From assembly GCA_048201935.1 (NCBI GenBank), contig DBFBGR010000002.1, positions 62,001 to 126,000 on the forward strand: 64,000 bases of DNA, in the 5' to 3' direction. Shown piece by piece: positions 31,431-39,430 of the stretch. The DNA comes from MGBC124762 sp048201935 (lineage in GTDB: Bacteria; Bacillota; Clostridia; Oscillospirales; Oscillospiraceae). The notes beneath the pieces were generated by a model, which made no database searches, was not told the origin of the DNA, and saw only the letters and a list, made by a program, of their open reading frames with translations. The stretch's first letter is position 1; each line of letters starts with the position of its first letter. A program made the translations under genes and the position numbers.

Positions 31431-32912
31431 ATGAAGAAAGATAGACGGGGCGGAGCCCATTTGGAGAAAAATCTCTCCCCCAAGAGCTCTCCCGACCAAG
31501 AAAATACCCCCGTGGCCCAGCCCGGCCCCGGAGCCGCCGAGGCCGAGCCCATCCTGGGCCTGAGCCGCAAGCGCAAGATCATCCTCATCGTCGCCGTGGT
31601 GCTGGCGGCGCTGGTCATCCTGGCCGCCTTGGCCATGATGGTCTGGGACGACCTTTACAAGGACGGCGGCCTGCTGGGCGGCCTGCCCTCCGTTCCCAGC
31701 TATAGCGACGTGACCGACCCCACCATCGACACGCCCATCCGCTCCGAGGCCGACGCCAAGCGCAAGGAGGAGTTTTACACCTTCTTGGTGGTGGGCCGGG
31801 ATACCGGCGGCGGCGGAAACACCGACACCATTATGCTCTGCTCCTATGATATCCCCAACCAAAAGCTTACCGTCATGAGCATCCCCCGGGATACTATCGT
31901 GGACGCCCGGCACCCGGACAAGAACAAGCAGATCAACGGCGTGTGGAACCTGGGGCTCCATTACGCGGAAAAGGGCAGCAAAAAAGAGGGCGTGGACTAT
32001 CTGAAGGAAGCCGTGGGCGATATGACCGGCATCTACCCCGACTTCCATGTGGTGGTCAACTGGGAGGCCTTTGGCCGGCTGGTGGACGCCATTGGCGGCG
32101 TGGACTTTGAGGTCCCCTTTGACATGAAGTATAAGGACCCAACCCAAAACCTGGTCATCGATCAGCCCGGCGGCTTCCGGCATTTGAGTGGCGACGACGC
32201 CATGCAGGTGGTCCGCTGGCGGCACAACAACAGCTTTTCCGTCCAGTACGCCGACGCCGACCTGGGCCGCATCCGTACCCAGCAGGCTTTGATGAAGGAG
32301 ATCATCAAAAAGTGCCTGCGCATTGAAAACATCACCAAGATCAACGAGTTTGCCGAGATCTTCACCGAGGAGGTGGAGACCGACCTGACCGTGGGCAATC
32401 TGCTGGCCTTTGCCCAGCGGGCCATTTTCGGCGGGCTGGATATGGACAACGTGGTCTTCCTCACCATGCCCAACCGGGCCGCCAACAACGGCAGGGTCCA
32501 GGCCAACCCCGAGGAGTTGCTGGGGGTCCTCAACGAGAGCTTCAACCCCTATCTGAAGGACCTGGACATGAGCGAGCTGCGTATCCTGCAGCGTGGCTCC
32601 AACGGCTACTACGTCTACCAGGGTACGGGCACCGGCACCGCGCCCACCTATTCCACCGACATCAAGCCCGCCCAGGCGACCACCACAAAGCCCTCTCCCT
32701 CGCCCAGCGCGGAGCCCTCGGAGGAGCCCGCCCAGGACCCCGACCAGAGCCCGGAGCCCTCGGCAAAGCCCAGCGCCAGCCCCGCGGCCTCTGACGCCCC
32801 GGAGCCCTCGTCCGCGCCCGAGGTGGAGCCCAGCCAGACCCCCGAGCCTACGCCTACTCCCGAGGCACTGCCCAGCCGGGACCCGGCGGACATGGGCATT
32901 CCCATGGACTGA
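31431..32912 (+). CDS. LytR-CpsA-Psr (LCP) family wall-polymer ligase
   Basis: This membrane-anchored enzyme attaches teichoic acids or capsular polymers to peptidoglycan. It has 493 residues: a short cytoplasmic part, one helix at about 48-70, then the external LCP domain at about 115-290 (VVGRDTGGGGNTDTIML, SIPRDTIV, KQINGVWNLG, VVNWEAFGRLVDAIGGV, QVVRWRHNNS). The catalytic arginines and aspartates appear present. The C-terminal about 80 residues are a low-complexity Pro/Ser/Glu tail, probably a wall-spanning spacer. ATG 31431 follows AAAGGAATGGGA. It lies between nadD/yqeK and rsfS, a common arrangement in Clostridia. Confidence 0.92.
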   Translation: MKKDRRGGAHLEKNLSPKSSPDQENTPVAQPGPGAAEAEPILGLSRKRKIILIVAVVLAALVILAALAMMVWDDLYKDGGLLGGLPSVPSYSDVTDPTIDTPIRSEADAKRKEEFYTFLVVGRDTGGGGNTDTIMLCSYDIPNQKLTVMSIPRDTIVDARHPDKNKQINGVWNLGLHYAEKGSKKEGVDYLKEAVGDMTGIYPDFHVVVNWEAFGRLVDAIGGVDFEVPFDMKYKDPTQNLVIDQPGGFRHLSGDDAMQVVRWRHNNSFSVQYADADLGRIRTQQALMKEIIKKCLRIENITKINEFAEIFTEEVETDLTVGNLLAFAQRAIFGGLDMDNVVFLTMPNRAANNGRVQANPEELLGVLNESFNPYLKDLDMSELRILQRGSNGYYVYQGTGTGTAPTYSTDIKPAQATTTKPSPSPSAEPSEEPAQDPDQSPEPSAKPSASPAASDAPEPSSAPEVEPSQTPEPTPTPEALPSRDPADMGIPMD

Positions 32913-32939
32913 ACACACAATAGATAAGGAGACTCGCTT

Positions 32940-33296
32940 ATGACCCCCAAGGAATTGGCCCTGGCGGTAGCCAAGGCGCTGGACAGCAAAAAAGCCGGTG
33001 ACCTCACCGTGCTGGAGACCACCGACGTGACCACCCTGACGGACTATTTCGTTATCTGCACCGCCACCTCCTCCACCCAGGTCAAGGCCCTGTCCGACCT
33101 GTGCGAGAAGACCATGAAGGACCTGGGCGAGGAGCCCCACCACATCGAGGGCCACCGTGGCGGCGTGTGGGTGCTTCTGGACTACGTCAGCGTGGTCATC
33201 CATATCTTCATGCCCGAGGCCCGGGAGTTCTATGACCTGGAGCGCCTTTGGGCCGACGCGGTAGAGGTGGACCTCTCCGACATCGTCACGCCTTAG
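32940..33296 (+). CDS. rsfS: ribosomal silencing factor RsfS
   Basis: This 118-residue protein binds ribosomal protein L14 and blocks subunit joining when nutrients are low. The family core is clear: DLTVLETTDVTTLTDYFVI, SSTQVKALSD, and near the end VVIHIFMPEAREFYDLERLW. AAGGAGA precedes the ATG. It closes the rph-rdgB-yhbY-nadD-LCP run; a terminator-like hairpin follows at 33311. Confidence 0.95.
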   Translation: MTPKELALAVAKALDSKKAGDLTVLETTDVTTLTDYFVICTATSSTQVKALSDLCEKTMKDLGEEPHHIEGHRGGVWVLLDYVSVVIHIFMPEAREFYDLERLWADAVEVDLSDIVTP

Positions 33297-33310
33297 TGAC
33301 CACAGCGAAG

Positions 33311-33350
33311 CCGCGGGGAGATAACGCTCTTGCAATCTCCCGGCGGTTTC
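33311..33350 (+). terminator. terminator-like hairpin overlapping the leuS promoter
   Basis: CCGCGGGGAGAT (33311-33322) pairs with ATCTCCCGGCGG (33335-33346) except for one mismatch, followed by TTTC. The right arm contains part of the leuS -35 box and spacer. Confidence 0.5.
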
Positions 33351-33358
33351 GCTATAAT
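33330..33358 (+). promoter_or_regulatory. promoter for leuS
   Basis: TTGCAA (33330-33335), 17 bp, TATAAT (33353-33358). The leader is about 50 nt, too short for a T-box. Confidence 0.78.
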
Positions 33359-33414
33359 ACATAGGAATGTGTGCGGGCGGGCCCGCGAACACCGAATGAG
33401 GAAGTGTTGAGAAG

Positions 33415-35835
33415 ATGAAGTACGATCCCAGCGCCATTGAGAGCAAGTGGCAGAAGAAATGGCTGGAGGAAAAGGTCTTTGCTGCCCAGACCGGCAGTGA
33501 CAAGAAGAAGTTCTACGCCCTGGTGGAGTTCCCCTATCCCTCGGGCCAGGGCCTGCACGTAGGCCACGCCCGGCCCTATACCGCCATGGACGTGGTGGCT
33601 AGGAAGAAGCGCATGGAGGGCCTGAACGTCCTGTTCCCCATGGGCTACGACGCCTTTGGCCTGCCTACGGAGAACTACGCCATCAAAAACCACATCCATC
33701 CCGCCAAGGTTACCCACGACAACATCGCCAACTTCACAAACCAGCTCCAGATGCTGGGCTATTCCTTTGACTGGGACCGGGTCATCAACACCACCGACCC
33801 CGACTACTACAAGTGGACCCAGTGGATCTTTCTCCAGCTCTACAAAAAGGGCCTGGCCTACAAGGCCACCATGCCTGTGAACTGGTGCACCTCCTGCAAG
33901 TGCGTGCTGGCCAACGAGGAGGTGGTGGACGGCGTGTGCGAGCGCTGCGGCGCGCCCGTCATCCGCAAGGAGAAGAGCCAGTGGATGCTCAAGATCACCG
34001 AGTACGCCCAGCGGCTCATCGACGACCTGGACGACCTGGACTTCATCGACCGGGTCAAGACCCAGCAGAAGAACTGGATCGGCCGCAGCGAGGGCGCGGA
34101 GATCGACTTCACCGCCACCAACGGCGATACCTTGACCGTCTACACCACCCGGTGCGACACCCTCTTCGGCGTGACCTACATGGTCATGTCCCCGGAGCAC
34201 AGCTACCTGAAAAAGTGGAAGGACCAGATCCAAAACTGGGCCGAGGTGGAGGCCTACCAGGCCGAGGCTGCCCGGAAGTCCGACTTTGAGCGCAGCGAGC
34301 TCAACAAGGACAAGACCGGCGTGCGCCTTCAGGGCATTGAGGCGGTGAACCCGGCCACGGGCAAGCAGGTGCCCATCTTCGTCTCCGACTACGTCCTCAT
34401 GGGCTATGGCACGGGCATCGTCATGGGCGTGCCCGGCCACGACCAGCGGGACTGGGACTTCGCCACCAAGTTCGGCCTGCCCATCGTGGAGGTGGTCAAG
34501 GGCGGCGATGTGACGAAAGAGGCCTTTATACTCAAGGACGACACCGGCATCATGGTCAACTCTGGCTTCCTGGACGGCATGACCGTCAAGCAGGCCATCC
34601 CCGCCATGAAAAAGCACGTGGAGGAGGCGGGCTACGGTCACCCCAAGGTGAACTTCAAGCTCCGGGACTGGGTCTTCTCCCGCCAGCGCTACTGGGGCGA
34701 GCCCATCCCCATGGTCTACTGCGACAAGTGCGGTTGGGTGCCTCTGGACGAATCGGAGCTGCCGCTGCTGCTGCCCGAGGTGGAGAGCTACGAGCCCACC
34801 GACGACGGCGAGAGCCCCATCAGCAAGATGACCGACTGGGTGGCTACCAAGTGCCCCCACTGCGGCGGCCCTGCCAGGCGGGAGACGGACACCATGCCCC
34901 AGTGGGCGGGCTCGAGCTGGTACTTCCTTCGCTACATGGAGCCCCACAACGACCAGGCCCTGTGCTCCAAGGAGGCGCTGGAATACTGGTCCCCGGTGGA
35001 CTGGTACAACGGCGGCATGGAGCACACCACGCTGCACCTTCTCTACAGCCGCTTCTGGCACAAGTTCCTCTACGACATCGGCGTGGTCCCTACCAAGGAG
35101 CCCTACCAAAAGCGCACCAGCCACGGCATGATCCTGGGCGAGGGCGGGGAGAAGATGTCCAAGTCCCGGGGCAACGTCATCAACCCCAACGATGTCATCG
35201 CCCAGTACGGCGCGGACACCATGCGGACCTATATCATGTTCATTGGCGACTTTGAAAAGGCCGCCGCGTGGAGCGACAACGCCGTCAAGGGCTGCCGCCG
35301 CTTCCTGGACCGGGTGTGGAACCTCTCTGAGCAACTGACTCCCGGCGAGGACTACACCCCCAAGAACGAGAACCTCATCCACAAGACCATCAAAAAGGTC
35401 ACCGAGGACATCGAGGCATTGAAGTTCAATACCGCCATCGCCGCGCTGATGGCCCTGGTCAATGACCTCTACCAAAATGGCTGTTCCAAGGGCGATTACA
35501 AGACTTTGTTGCTGCTGATCTCGCCCTTCGCTCCCCACATGGCTGAGGAGCTTTGGGAGATGCTGGGCTTCAACGCCGCCGGCATGGCCTGCCAGCAGTC
35601 CTGGCCCAGCTATGACGAGACCAAGCTGGTGGACAGCGAGGTCACCGTGGCCGTCCAGGTGGGCGGCAAGATGAAGAGCACCATCCAGGTCCCCACTGAC
35701 AGCCCTGAGGATGTGGTGGTGGCCGCCGCTCTGGCCGACCCCAAGGTGGCCAAGGCCGCCGAGGGCATGGAGCTTGTGAAGACCATTTTGGTGAAAAACA
35801 AGCTGGTGAACCTGATCTTCAAGCCCAAGTCCTGA
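33415..35835 (+). CDS. leuS: leucyl-tRNA synthetase
   Basis: This enzyme charges tRNA-Leu. It has 806 residues, the bacterial length. The class I motifs are present: HVGH (48-51) in the HIGH position and KMSKSRGN in the KMSKS position. A zinc-binding insert is visible (CTSCKCVLANEEVV, CERCG). The editing CP1 domain lies at about 220-420. The threonine-rich editing motif is altered relative to the textbook TTRPDT (TTRCDTLFG). It has its own promoter and GAGGAAGTG upstream. A short palindrome GACAAG/CTTGTC (35834-35853) follows the stop without a T-run. Confidence 0.97.
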   Translation: MKYDPSAIESKWQKKWLEEKVFAAQTGSDKKKFYALVEFPYPSGQGLHVGHARPYTAMDVVARKKRMEGLNVLFPMGYDAFGLPTENYAIKNHIHPAKVTHDNIANFTNQLQMLGYSFDWDRVINTTDPDYYKWTQWIFLQLYKKGLAYKATMPVNWCTSCKCVLANEEVVDGVCERCGAPVIRKEKSQWMLKITEYAQRLIDDLDDLDFIDRVKTQQKNWIGRSEGAEIDFTATNGDTLTVYTTRCDTLFGVTYMVMSPEHSYLKKWKDQIQNWAEVEAYQAEAARKSDFERSELNKDKTGVRLQGIEAVNPATGKQVPIFVSDYVLMGYGTGIVMGVPGHDQRDWDFATKFGLPIVEVVKGGDVTKEAFILKDDTGIMVNSGFLDGMTVKQAIPAMKKHVEEAGYGHPKVNFKLRDWVFSRQRYWGEPIPMVYCDKCGWVPLDESELPLLLPEVESYEPTDDGESPISKMTDWVATKCPHCGGPARRETDTMPQWAGSSWYFLRYMEPHNDQALCSKEALEYWSPVDWYNGGMEHTTLHLLYSRFWHKFLYDIGVVPTKEPYQKRTSHGMILGEGGEKMSKSRGNVINPNDVIAQYGADTMRTYIMFIGDFEKAAAWSDNAVKGCRRFLDRVWNLSEQLTPGEDYTPKNENLIHKTIKKVTEDIEALKFNTAIAALMALVNDLYQNGCSKGDYKTLLLLISPFAPHMAEELWEMLGFNAAGMACQQSWPSYDETKLVDSEVTVAVQVGGKMKSTIQVPTDSPEDVVVAAALADPKVAKAAEGMELVKTILVKNKLVNLIFKPKS

Positions 35836-35854
35836 CAAGCGTCAAAACTTGTCC

Positions 35855-35883
35855 TTGACAAAGGGTAGGAATACGCATATAAT
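35855..35883 (+). promoter_or_regulatory. consensus promoter for rpsU
   Basis: TTGACA (35855-35860), 17 bp, TATAAT (35878-35883). This is one of the strongest promoters in the window, as expected for a ribosomal protein gene. Confidence 0.85.
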
Positions 35884-35958
35884 ATTACTGTTAAAGCCAT
35901 CGTTTATGGCCCTTTTGCGGCCTGTTTGACTGGCCGTGTCGGAGGGAGGGGAAAACAA

Positions 35959-36141
35959 ATGTCGGAAGTCCGCGTCAAGGAGGGCGAGTCCCTGGATAAC
36001 GCCCTGAAGCGGTTTAAGCGCAGTTGCGCCAAGTCTGGCGTGCTGGCTGAGGTTCGTAAGCGTGAGCATTACGAGAGTCCCAGCGTCAAGCGCCGCAAGA
36101 AGAGCGAAGCCGCCCGCAAGAATCGGAAAAAGTTCTATTGA
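35959..36141 (+). CDS. rpsU: 30S ribosomal protein S21
   Basis: This 60-residue small-subunit protein takes part in translation initiation. The sequence is strongly basic with the family pattern VKEGESLDNALKRFKR and a C-terminal RKKSEAARKNRKKF. ATG 35959 follows GGAGGG. The 70-nt leader holds a small hairpin (GCCAT/ATGGC, 35896-35910), which might serve autoregulation. A strong bidirectional terminator follows at 36146. Confidence 0.97.
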   Translation: MSEVRVKEGESLDNALKRFKRSCAKSGVLAEVRKREHYESPSVKRRKKSEAARKNRKKFY

Positions 36142-36145
36142 GCTT

Positions 36146-36183
36146 AAAAAACTCCCGGCCTGAGTCCAGGCCGGGAGTTTTTT
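36146..36183. terminator. bidirectional terminator after rpsU
   Basis: A 16-bp perfect arm pair, AAAAAACTCCCGGCCT (36146-36161) and its mirror (36168-36183). The A-run and T-run let it serve both rpsU and the leftward gene ending at 36182. Confidence 0.92.
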
Positions 36184-36967
36184 ACCCTTTTAGCAGTGTT
36201 TGAAGATATTCTTCCCGCTCCGGTAGCGGCAAAAAGCCCTCCCGAATGTCCAGGGCGTGGGCGATGGCTAGCTTTTTGACCATGGAGGAGGGGTTGTCGT
36301 AGAGCACGAAGTGGGCGCTTTGGCCGGTGTGCATGTAGGTGAAGTAATGGGCGCACAGCTCCTGGTCGAAGTACACCGCCGGGGCGCGCTGTTCCAGCAG
36401 GCGGTCCAGTGCCTCCTGGGACAGATGCTCTCCGGCCCCATCCGGCGCGGGCAGGGTGAAGTCCTCCGCCACCCACTCCAGGCCCAGGGCCACCCGCTCC
36501 GGCCCGAACTGCTCTGCCACCTGGCCCAACCGTTGCTTCAGCGACCCGCCGGACAGGGCGGTGGAAATGACCGCCTTGACGCTGGGGCAGGCGGTGACGT
36601 ACCCCTCGGGGACATAGAGGGTCCAGCCCCGGCGCTGAAAGATGGGGCCCAACTGCTCCACCGCCTTACGAAGAACAGGGAAGGGCCGTCCCTCGAAGTC
36701 AAAAAACACGCCCTGATACCCTCTGGCGGCGCACTCCCGGACCACCTCCTGGCACAGCGGCTCCGCTTCGCCCCGACCGTCAAAGCCGCTGTGGTGGGCC
36801 ACCAGCACACCCCCCGACCGGGTCAGCGTGCCCTGGGTGCGAAAGAGATGGGGCCCGTTGCCCACATGATAGGCCATCTGAGCCCCTGGGAGGCCGTATT
36901 TCACGGCCCGCTGGGCCTGCTCCGGCGGCGTGACCAAAAAAAGCGTGAACTGCTGCGGCAAAGCCAT
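36182..36967 (-). CDS. putative TIM-barrel protein, distantly glycoside-hydrolase-like
   Basis: This 261-residue soluble protein has an alternating strand/helix pattern typical of a TIM barrel. Blocks such as GVFFDFEGRPFPVL, GWTLYVPEGY, VALGLEWVAEDFTLP and FVLYDNPSSMVKKL recall GH18-like spore or chitinase-type barrels, in which FDFE could stand for the DxxDxDxE catalytic strand. The catalytic Asp pattern is incomplete and no signal peptide is present, so enzymatic activity is uncertain. ATG 36967 follows AAGGGGG; an upstream extension to 37174 runs across the yqeG promoter and is rejected. It shares its terminator with rpsU. Confidence 0.6.
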   Translation of the reverse strand: MALPQQFTLFLVTPPEQAQRAVKYGLPGAQMAYHVGNGPHLFRTQGTLTRSGGVLVAHHSGFDGRGEAEPLCQEVVRECAARGYQGVFFDFEGRPFPVLRKAVEQLGPIFQRRGWTLYVPEGYVTACPSVKAVISTALSGGSLKQRLGQVAEQFGPERVALGLEWVAEDFTLPAPDGAGEHLSQEALDRLLEQRAPAVYFDQELCAHYFTYMHTGQSAHFVLYDNPSSMVKKLAIAHALDIREGFLPLPEREEYLQTLLKG

Positions 36968-36979
36968 TTGCGTTCCCCC

Positions 36980-37008
36980 TTGCCCTAGTGCGGCGGATGT
37001 GGTATGAT
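36980..37008 (+). promoter_or_regulatory. promoter for the yqeG-nfo unit
   Basis: TTGCCC (36980-36985), 17 bp, TATGAT (37003-37008), with TGTGG before the -10 box. Confidence 0.68.
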
Positions 37009-37064
37009 AACCATTGATATTGCAAAGCCTATGCGCCCTCCGGGCCGGGCAGAACTGGGGTGAT

Positions 37065-37574
37065 GTGTTGTTTTCTCTGCTTCCCTGGCGGCAGACCGGG
37101 TCCGTTTTTGACCTCACCGGCGAGACCTTGGCGGGGCAGGGCATCGCCCTGCTGCTGGTCGACCTGGACAACACCCTGATCCCTTATTCTGACGCCGAGC
37201 CCACGAAGGCCCTGCTGGACTGGAAAAACGACCTTGCCGCCCACGGGGTAACGGTGTTTTTGCTGTCCAACAACCGCAAGCCCCAGCGGCCTGAGCGCTT
37301 TGCCAGGGCCCTGGGCGTCGAGCACATCTCCCATGCGGGAAAGCCAAAGACCACGGGCTTTTCTCAGGCCTTAGCGCGCTGCGGCCAGGCCCCGGAGCGC
37401 TGCGCCATGGTGGGCGACCAGGTCTTCACCGACGTGCTGGGAGCCAACCGGGCCGGGGTCCGCTCCATTTTGGTCAAGCCCATCTCGCTAAAAGGCAATC
37501 CCGGGCGGTATCTGCGCTATTGGGCTGAGTTGCCCCTGCGCGGGCTCAGCCGTAAGCGACAATGGAAGGGGTAA
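37065..37574 (+). CDS. yqeG: YqeG family HAD-type phosphatase
   Basis: This HAD-superfamily phosphatase has 169 residues. Motif I LLVDLDNTLIPY carries the nucleophile aspartate, motif II is LLSNNRK, the lysine lies in AGKPKTTGF, and motif IV is MVGDQVFTDVLGANRAG. The relatives include YqeG and the mitochondrial PGP phosphatase, so phosphatidylglycerophosphate or a small phosphomonoester may be the substrate. The start is uncertain: GTG 37065 and TTG 37068 both agree with the family opening (LFSLLPWRQTGSVFDL) and with the promoter, which excludes the longer frame from 37014. A further phosphatase role in the adjacent DNA-repair unit is not evident. Confidence 0.85.
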   Translation: MLFSLLPWRQTGSVFDLTGETLAGQGIALLLVDLDNTLIPYSDAEPTKALLDWKNDLAAHGVTVFLLSNNRKPQRPERFARALGVEHISHAGKPKTTGFSQALARCGQAPERCAMVGDQVFTDVLGANRAGVRSILVKPISLKGNPGRYLRYWAELPLRGLSRKRQWKG

Positions 37575-37578
37575 GACT

Positions 37579-38448
37579 ATGACGGCGAAATTTGGCCCGG
37601 CGGGCAATTCGGAATCTTTCTCTGCTGTCCACAAATCCTCGCTTGACGCACCTAAGTGGCTGGCGGAGCGGGGGCTGGACTGCTATGAGTACCAGTGCGG
37701 CAAGGGCGTTCACGTGGGGGAGGACACCGCCCGCAAGCTGGGCGAACGGGCCCAGGCGGCGGACATCTCCCTTTCTCTTCACGCGCCCTATTTCATCAAT
37801 CTGGCCAACCCCGACCCCGAGAGCCTGACCAAGACCATCGGCTATGTTCTCCAGTCCTGCCAGGCAGCCCGCTGGATGGGGGCCCGGCGTATCGTCATCC
37901 ACAGCGGCGCGCTGATGAAGCGCACCCGCCGCCAGGCTCTGGACATCGCGCTGGAGAGTATGAAGGCGGTGCTCCTGGTCTGTGACGAGGCGGGCTACGG
38001 CGATATGACCTTCTGCCCGGAGACCATGGGCAAGATCAACCAGCTCGGGGACCTGGACGAGGTGCTGGAGCTGTGCGGCCTGGACCAGCGGCTGGTGCCC
38101 TGCGTGGACTTTGGCCACCTTTACGCCCGCAGTCTCGGCGCGGACGAGGGTGCGGAGGCCTTTGAACGGATGCTGGACAAAATGGCCGCCGCCCTGGGCG
38201 AGGACCGGGCCAGGGCCTTTCACAGCCACTTTTCCCGCATCGAATTTACCCCAAACGGCGGCGAGAAGTGCCACCGCACCTTCGCCGACCACGGCGGCTA
38301 CGGCCCCGACCCCGAACCGCTGATGGCCTTGGTGGCCCGGCGGGGCTGGTCGCCCACCTTCATCTGCGAATCCGCCGGCACCCAGGCCGAGGACGCTTTG
38401 ACCATGAAAACCCTGTACCGGGGTTATCTAGAGGGAGAACGGCCATGA
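37579..38448 (+). CDS. nfo: AP endonuclease family 2 (endonuclease IV-like) protein
   Basis: This TIM-barrel enzyme of the endonuclease IV family cuts DNA 5' of abasic sites using three metal ions. It has 289 residues. Ligand-bearing stretches are in order: LHAPYFINL, IVIHSGAL, FCPETMGK, PCVDFGHLYAR, HSHFSRIEF and HRTFADHGG. These match the His/Glu/Asp set of Nfo, although the protein is of the shorter, divergent type often labelled TIM barrel protein. AAGGGG precedes the ATG. The end overlaps the next start by four bases. Confidence 0.87.
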   Translation: MTAKFGPAGNSESFSAVHKSSLDAPKWLAERGLDCYEYQCGKGVHVGEDTARKLGERAQAADISLSLHAPYFINLANPDPESLTKTIGYVLQSCQAARWMGARRIVIHSGALMKRTRRQALDIALESMKAVLLVCDEAGYGDMTFCPETMGKINQLGDLDEVLELCGLDQRLVPCVDFGHLYARSLGADEGAEAFERMLDKMAAALGEDRARAFHSHFSRIEFTPNGGEKCHRTFADHGGYGPDPEPLMALVARRGWSPTFICESAGTQAEDALTMKTLYRGYLEGERP

Positions 38449-38927
38449 AAAAGCGTATTTTCGCGGCGGCCTTGCTGGTGGCGGTGCTGGCCGGCTGCGA
38501 AAGCAAGCCCCAGCCGACCTCGGAACCCACCGTTACTACCAGCACTGAGCCAAAGTCCTGGGAGGATGAAAAAGCTCTCCTCAATGAACTGAAGGATCTT
38601 GTTTTGGAACAGGAGGGGTTGTTTAACCTTTGTCGCAACGAGGATGGCAGCATTACTCTGAGCCCACGGGAAGATATTTACGTTGAACTGGATATGGACC
38701 GTGTTATTGAGTTGATGGATGAAATGGGGTTATACATGGTATATGTCCGGCCTGTTGAGGAGTACTTTGGATTTGCGGAAGCGGTAGAGCTTGAAATCCC
38801 TTGGCCTCATAGTTCAGACGAAATATGTTATAGCAGCACTGGTGCTCCTGAGAGCACATGGGATGACTGTCAGGAATGGATCGACTTGGGTGAAGGCTGG
38901 TACATTCGGCATACCGAGCAGATTTAA
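38445..38927 (+). CDS. small lipoprotein, function unknown
   Basis: This is a 160-residue lipoprotein. The N-terminus MKKRIFAAALLVAVLAGC is a full type II signal peptide with lipobox LAGC. A Ser/Thr/Pro linker (PQPTSEPTVTTSTEP) follows, then an acidic domain of about 110 residues with many Glu and Asp and a C-terminal tryptophan/tyrosine cluster (EWIDLGEGWYIRH). I recognise no family. The start overlaps the AP endonuclease stop (ATGA). Its lower GC content contrasts with the preceding gene. Confidence 0.7.
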   Translation: MKKRIFAAALLVAVLAGCESKPQPTSEPTVTTSTEPKSWEDEKALLNELKDLVLEQEGLFNLCRNEDGSITLSPREDIYVELDMDRVIELMDEMGLYMVYVRPVEEYFGFAEAVELEIPWPHSSDEICYSSTGAPESTWDDCQEWIDLGEGWYIRHTEQI

Positions 38928-38982
38928 GAAAGAGACGGTCATTCTATCTTTGGAAAGCTAGAGAGAAAGGGATGTGCTACGC

Positions 38983-39417
38983 ATGCTCCGTGACGTGGAA
39001 AAGACCATTGGCAAGCTCATCGACAAGCAAAAGACCGCCTATATCGCCTCGGTGTCCCAGGCGGGTTATCCCAACCTCAAGGCCATGCTGGCCCCACGAA
39101 AGCGGGAGGGCCTGCGGGTGTTTTACTTCTCCACCAACACCTCCTCCATGCGGGTGGCCCAGTACCGGGATGACCCCAAGGCCGCCATCTACTTTTGCGA
39201 CAGGCGGTTCTTCCGCGGCGTGATGCTGGAGGGGACCATGGAGGTGCTGGAGGACCCGGCCAGCAAGAAGCTCATCTGGCAGCTTGGCGACACCATGTAC
39301 TACCCCAAGGGCGTCACCGACCCGGACTACTGCGTCCTTCGCTTTACCGCCCACTCCGGGCGGTATTACGCCAATTTCAAGTCGGAGAGCTTCTCCATTC
39401 CGGGAGAAGCGGACTAA
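38983..39417 (+). CDS. pyridoxamine 5'-phosphate oxidase-like flavin-binding protein
   Basis: This is a small split-barrel flavoprotein of 144 residues. The pattern TAYIASVSQAGYPNLKAML, VFYFSTNTSSMRVAQYRDDPKA and FRGVMLEGTMEVLED is typical of the PNPOx-like family whose members bind FMN or F420 and reduce or shield reactive compounds. ATG 38983 is 10 nt after AAAGGGA; the GTG at 38974 sits too close to it. The aminopeptidase gene starts 13 bp downstream behind AAAGGAGG. The physiological substrate is unknown. Confidence 0.83.
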   Translation: MLRDVEKTIGKLIDKQKTAYIASVSQAGYPNLKAMLAPRKREGLRVFYFSTNTSSMRVAQYRDDPKAAIYFCDRRFFRGVMLEGTMEVLEDPASKKLIWQLGDTMYYPKGVTDPDYCVLRFTAHSGRYYANFKSESFSIPGEAD

Positions 39418-39430
39418 AGGAGGCCGTTTT

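Noticed and set aside
33359..33414. T-box leader before leuS
   Set aside because: The leader is about 50 nt without a specifier or T-box sequence.
31227..33503. 758-codon minus-strand frame over LCP and rsfS
   Set aside because: Antisense to confident genes and across two promoters; low-complexity product.
33352..35838. 828-codon minus-strand frame across leuS
   Set aside because: It is the reverse of a certain leuS gene and its product has low-complexity composition with no family similarity.
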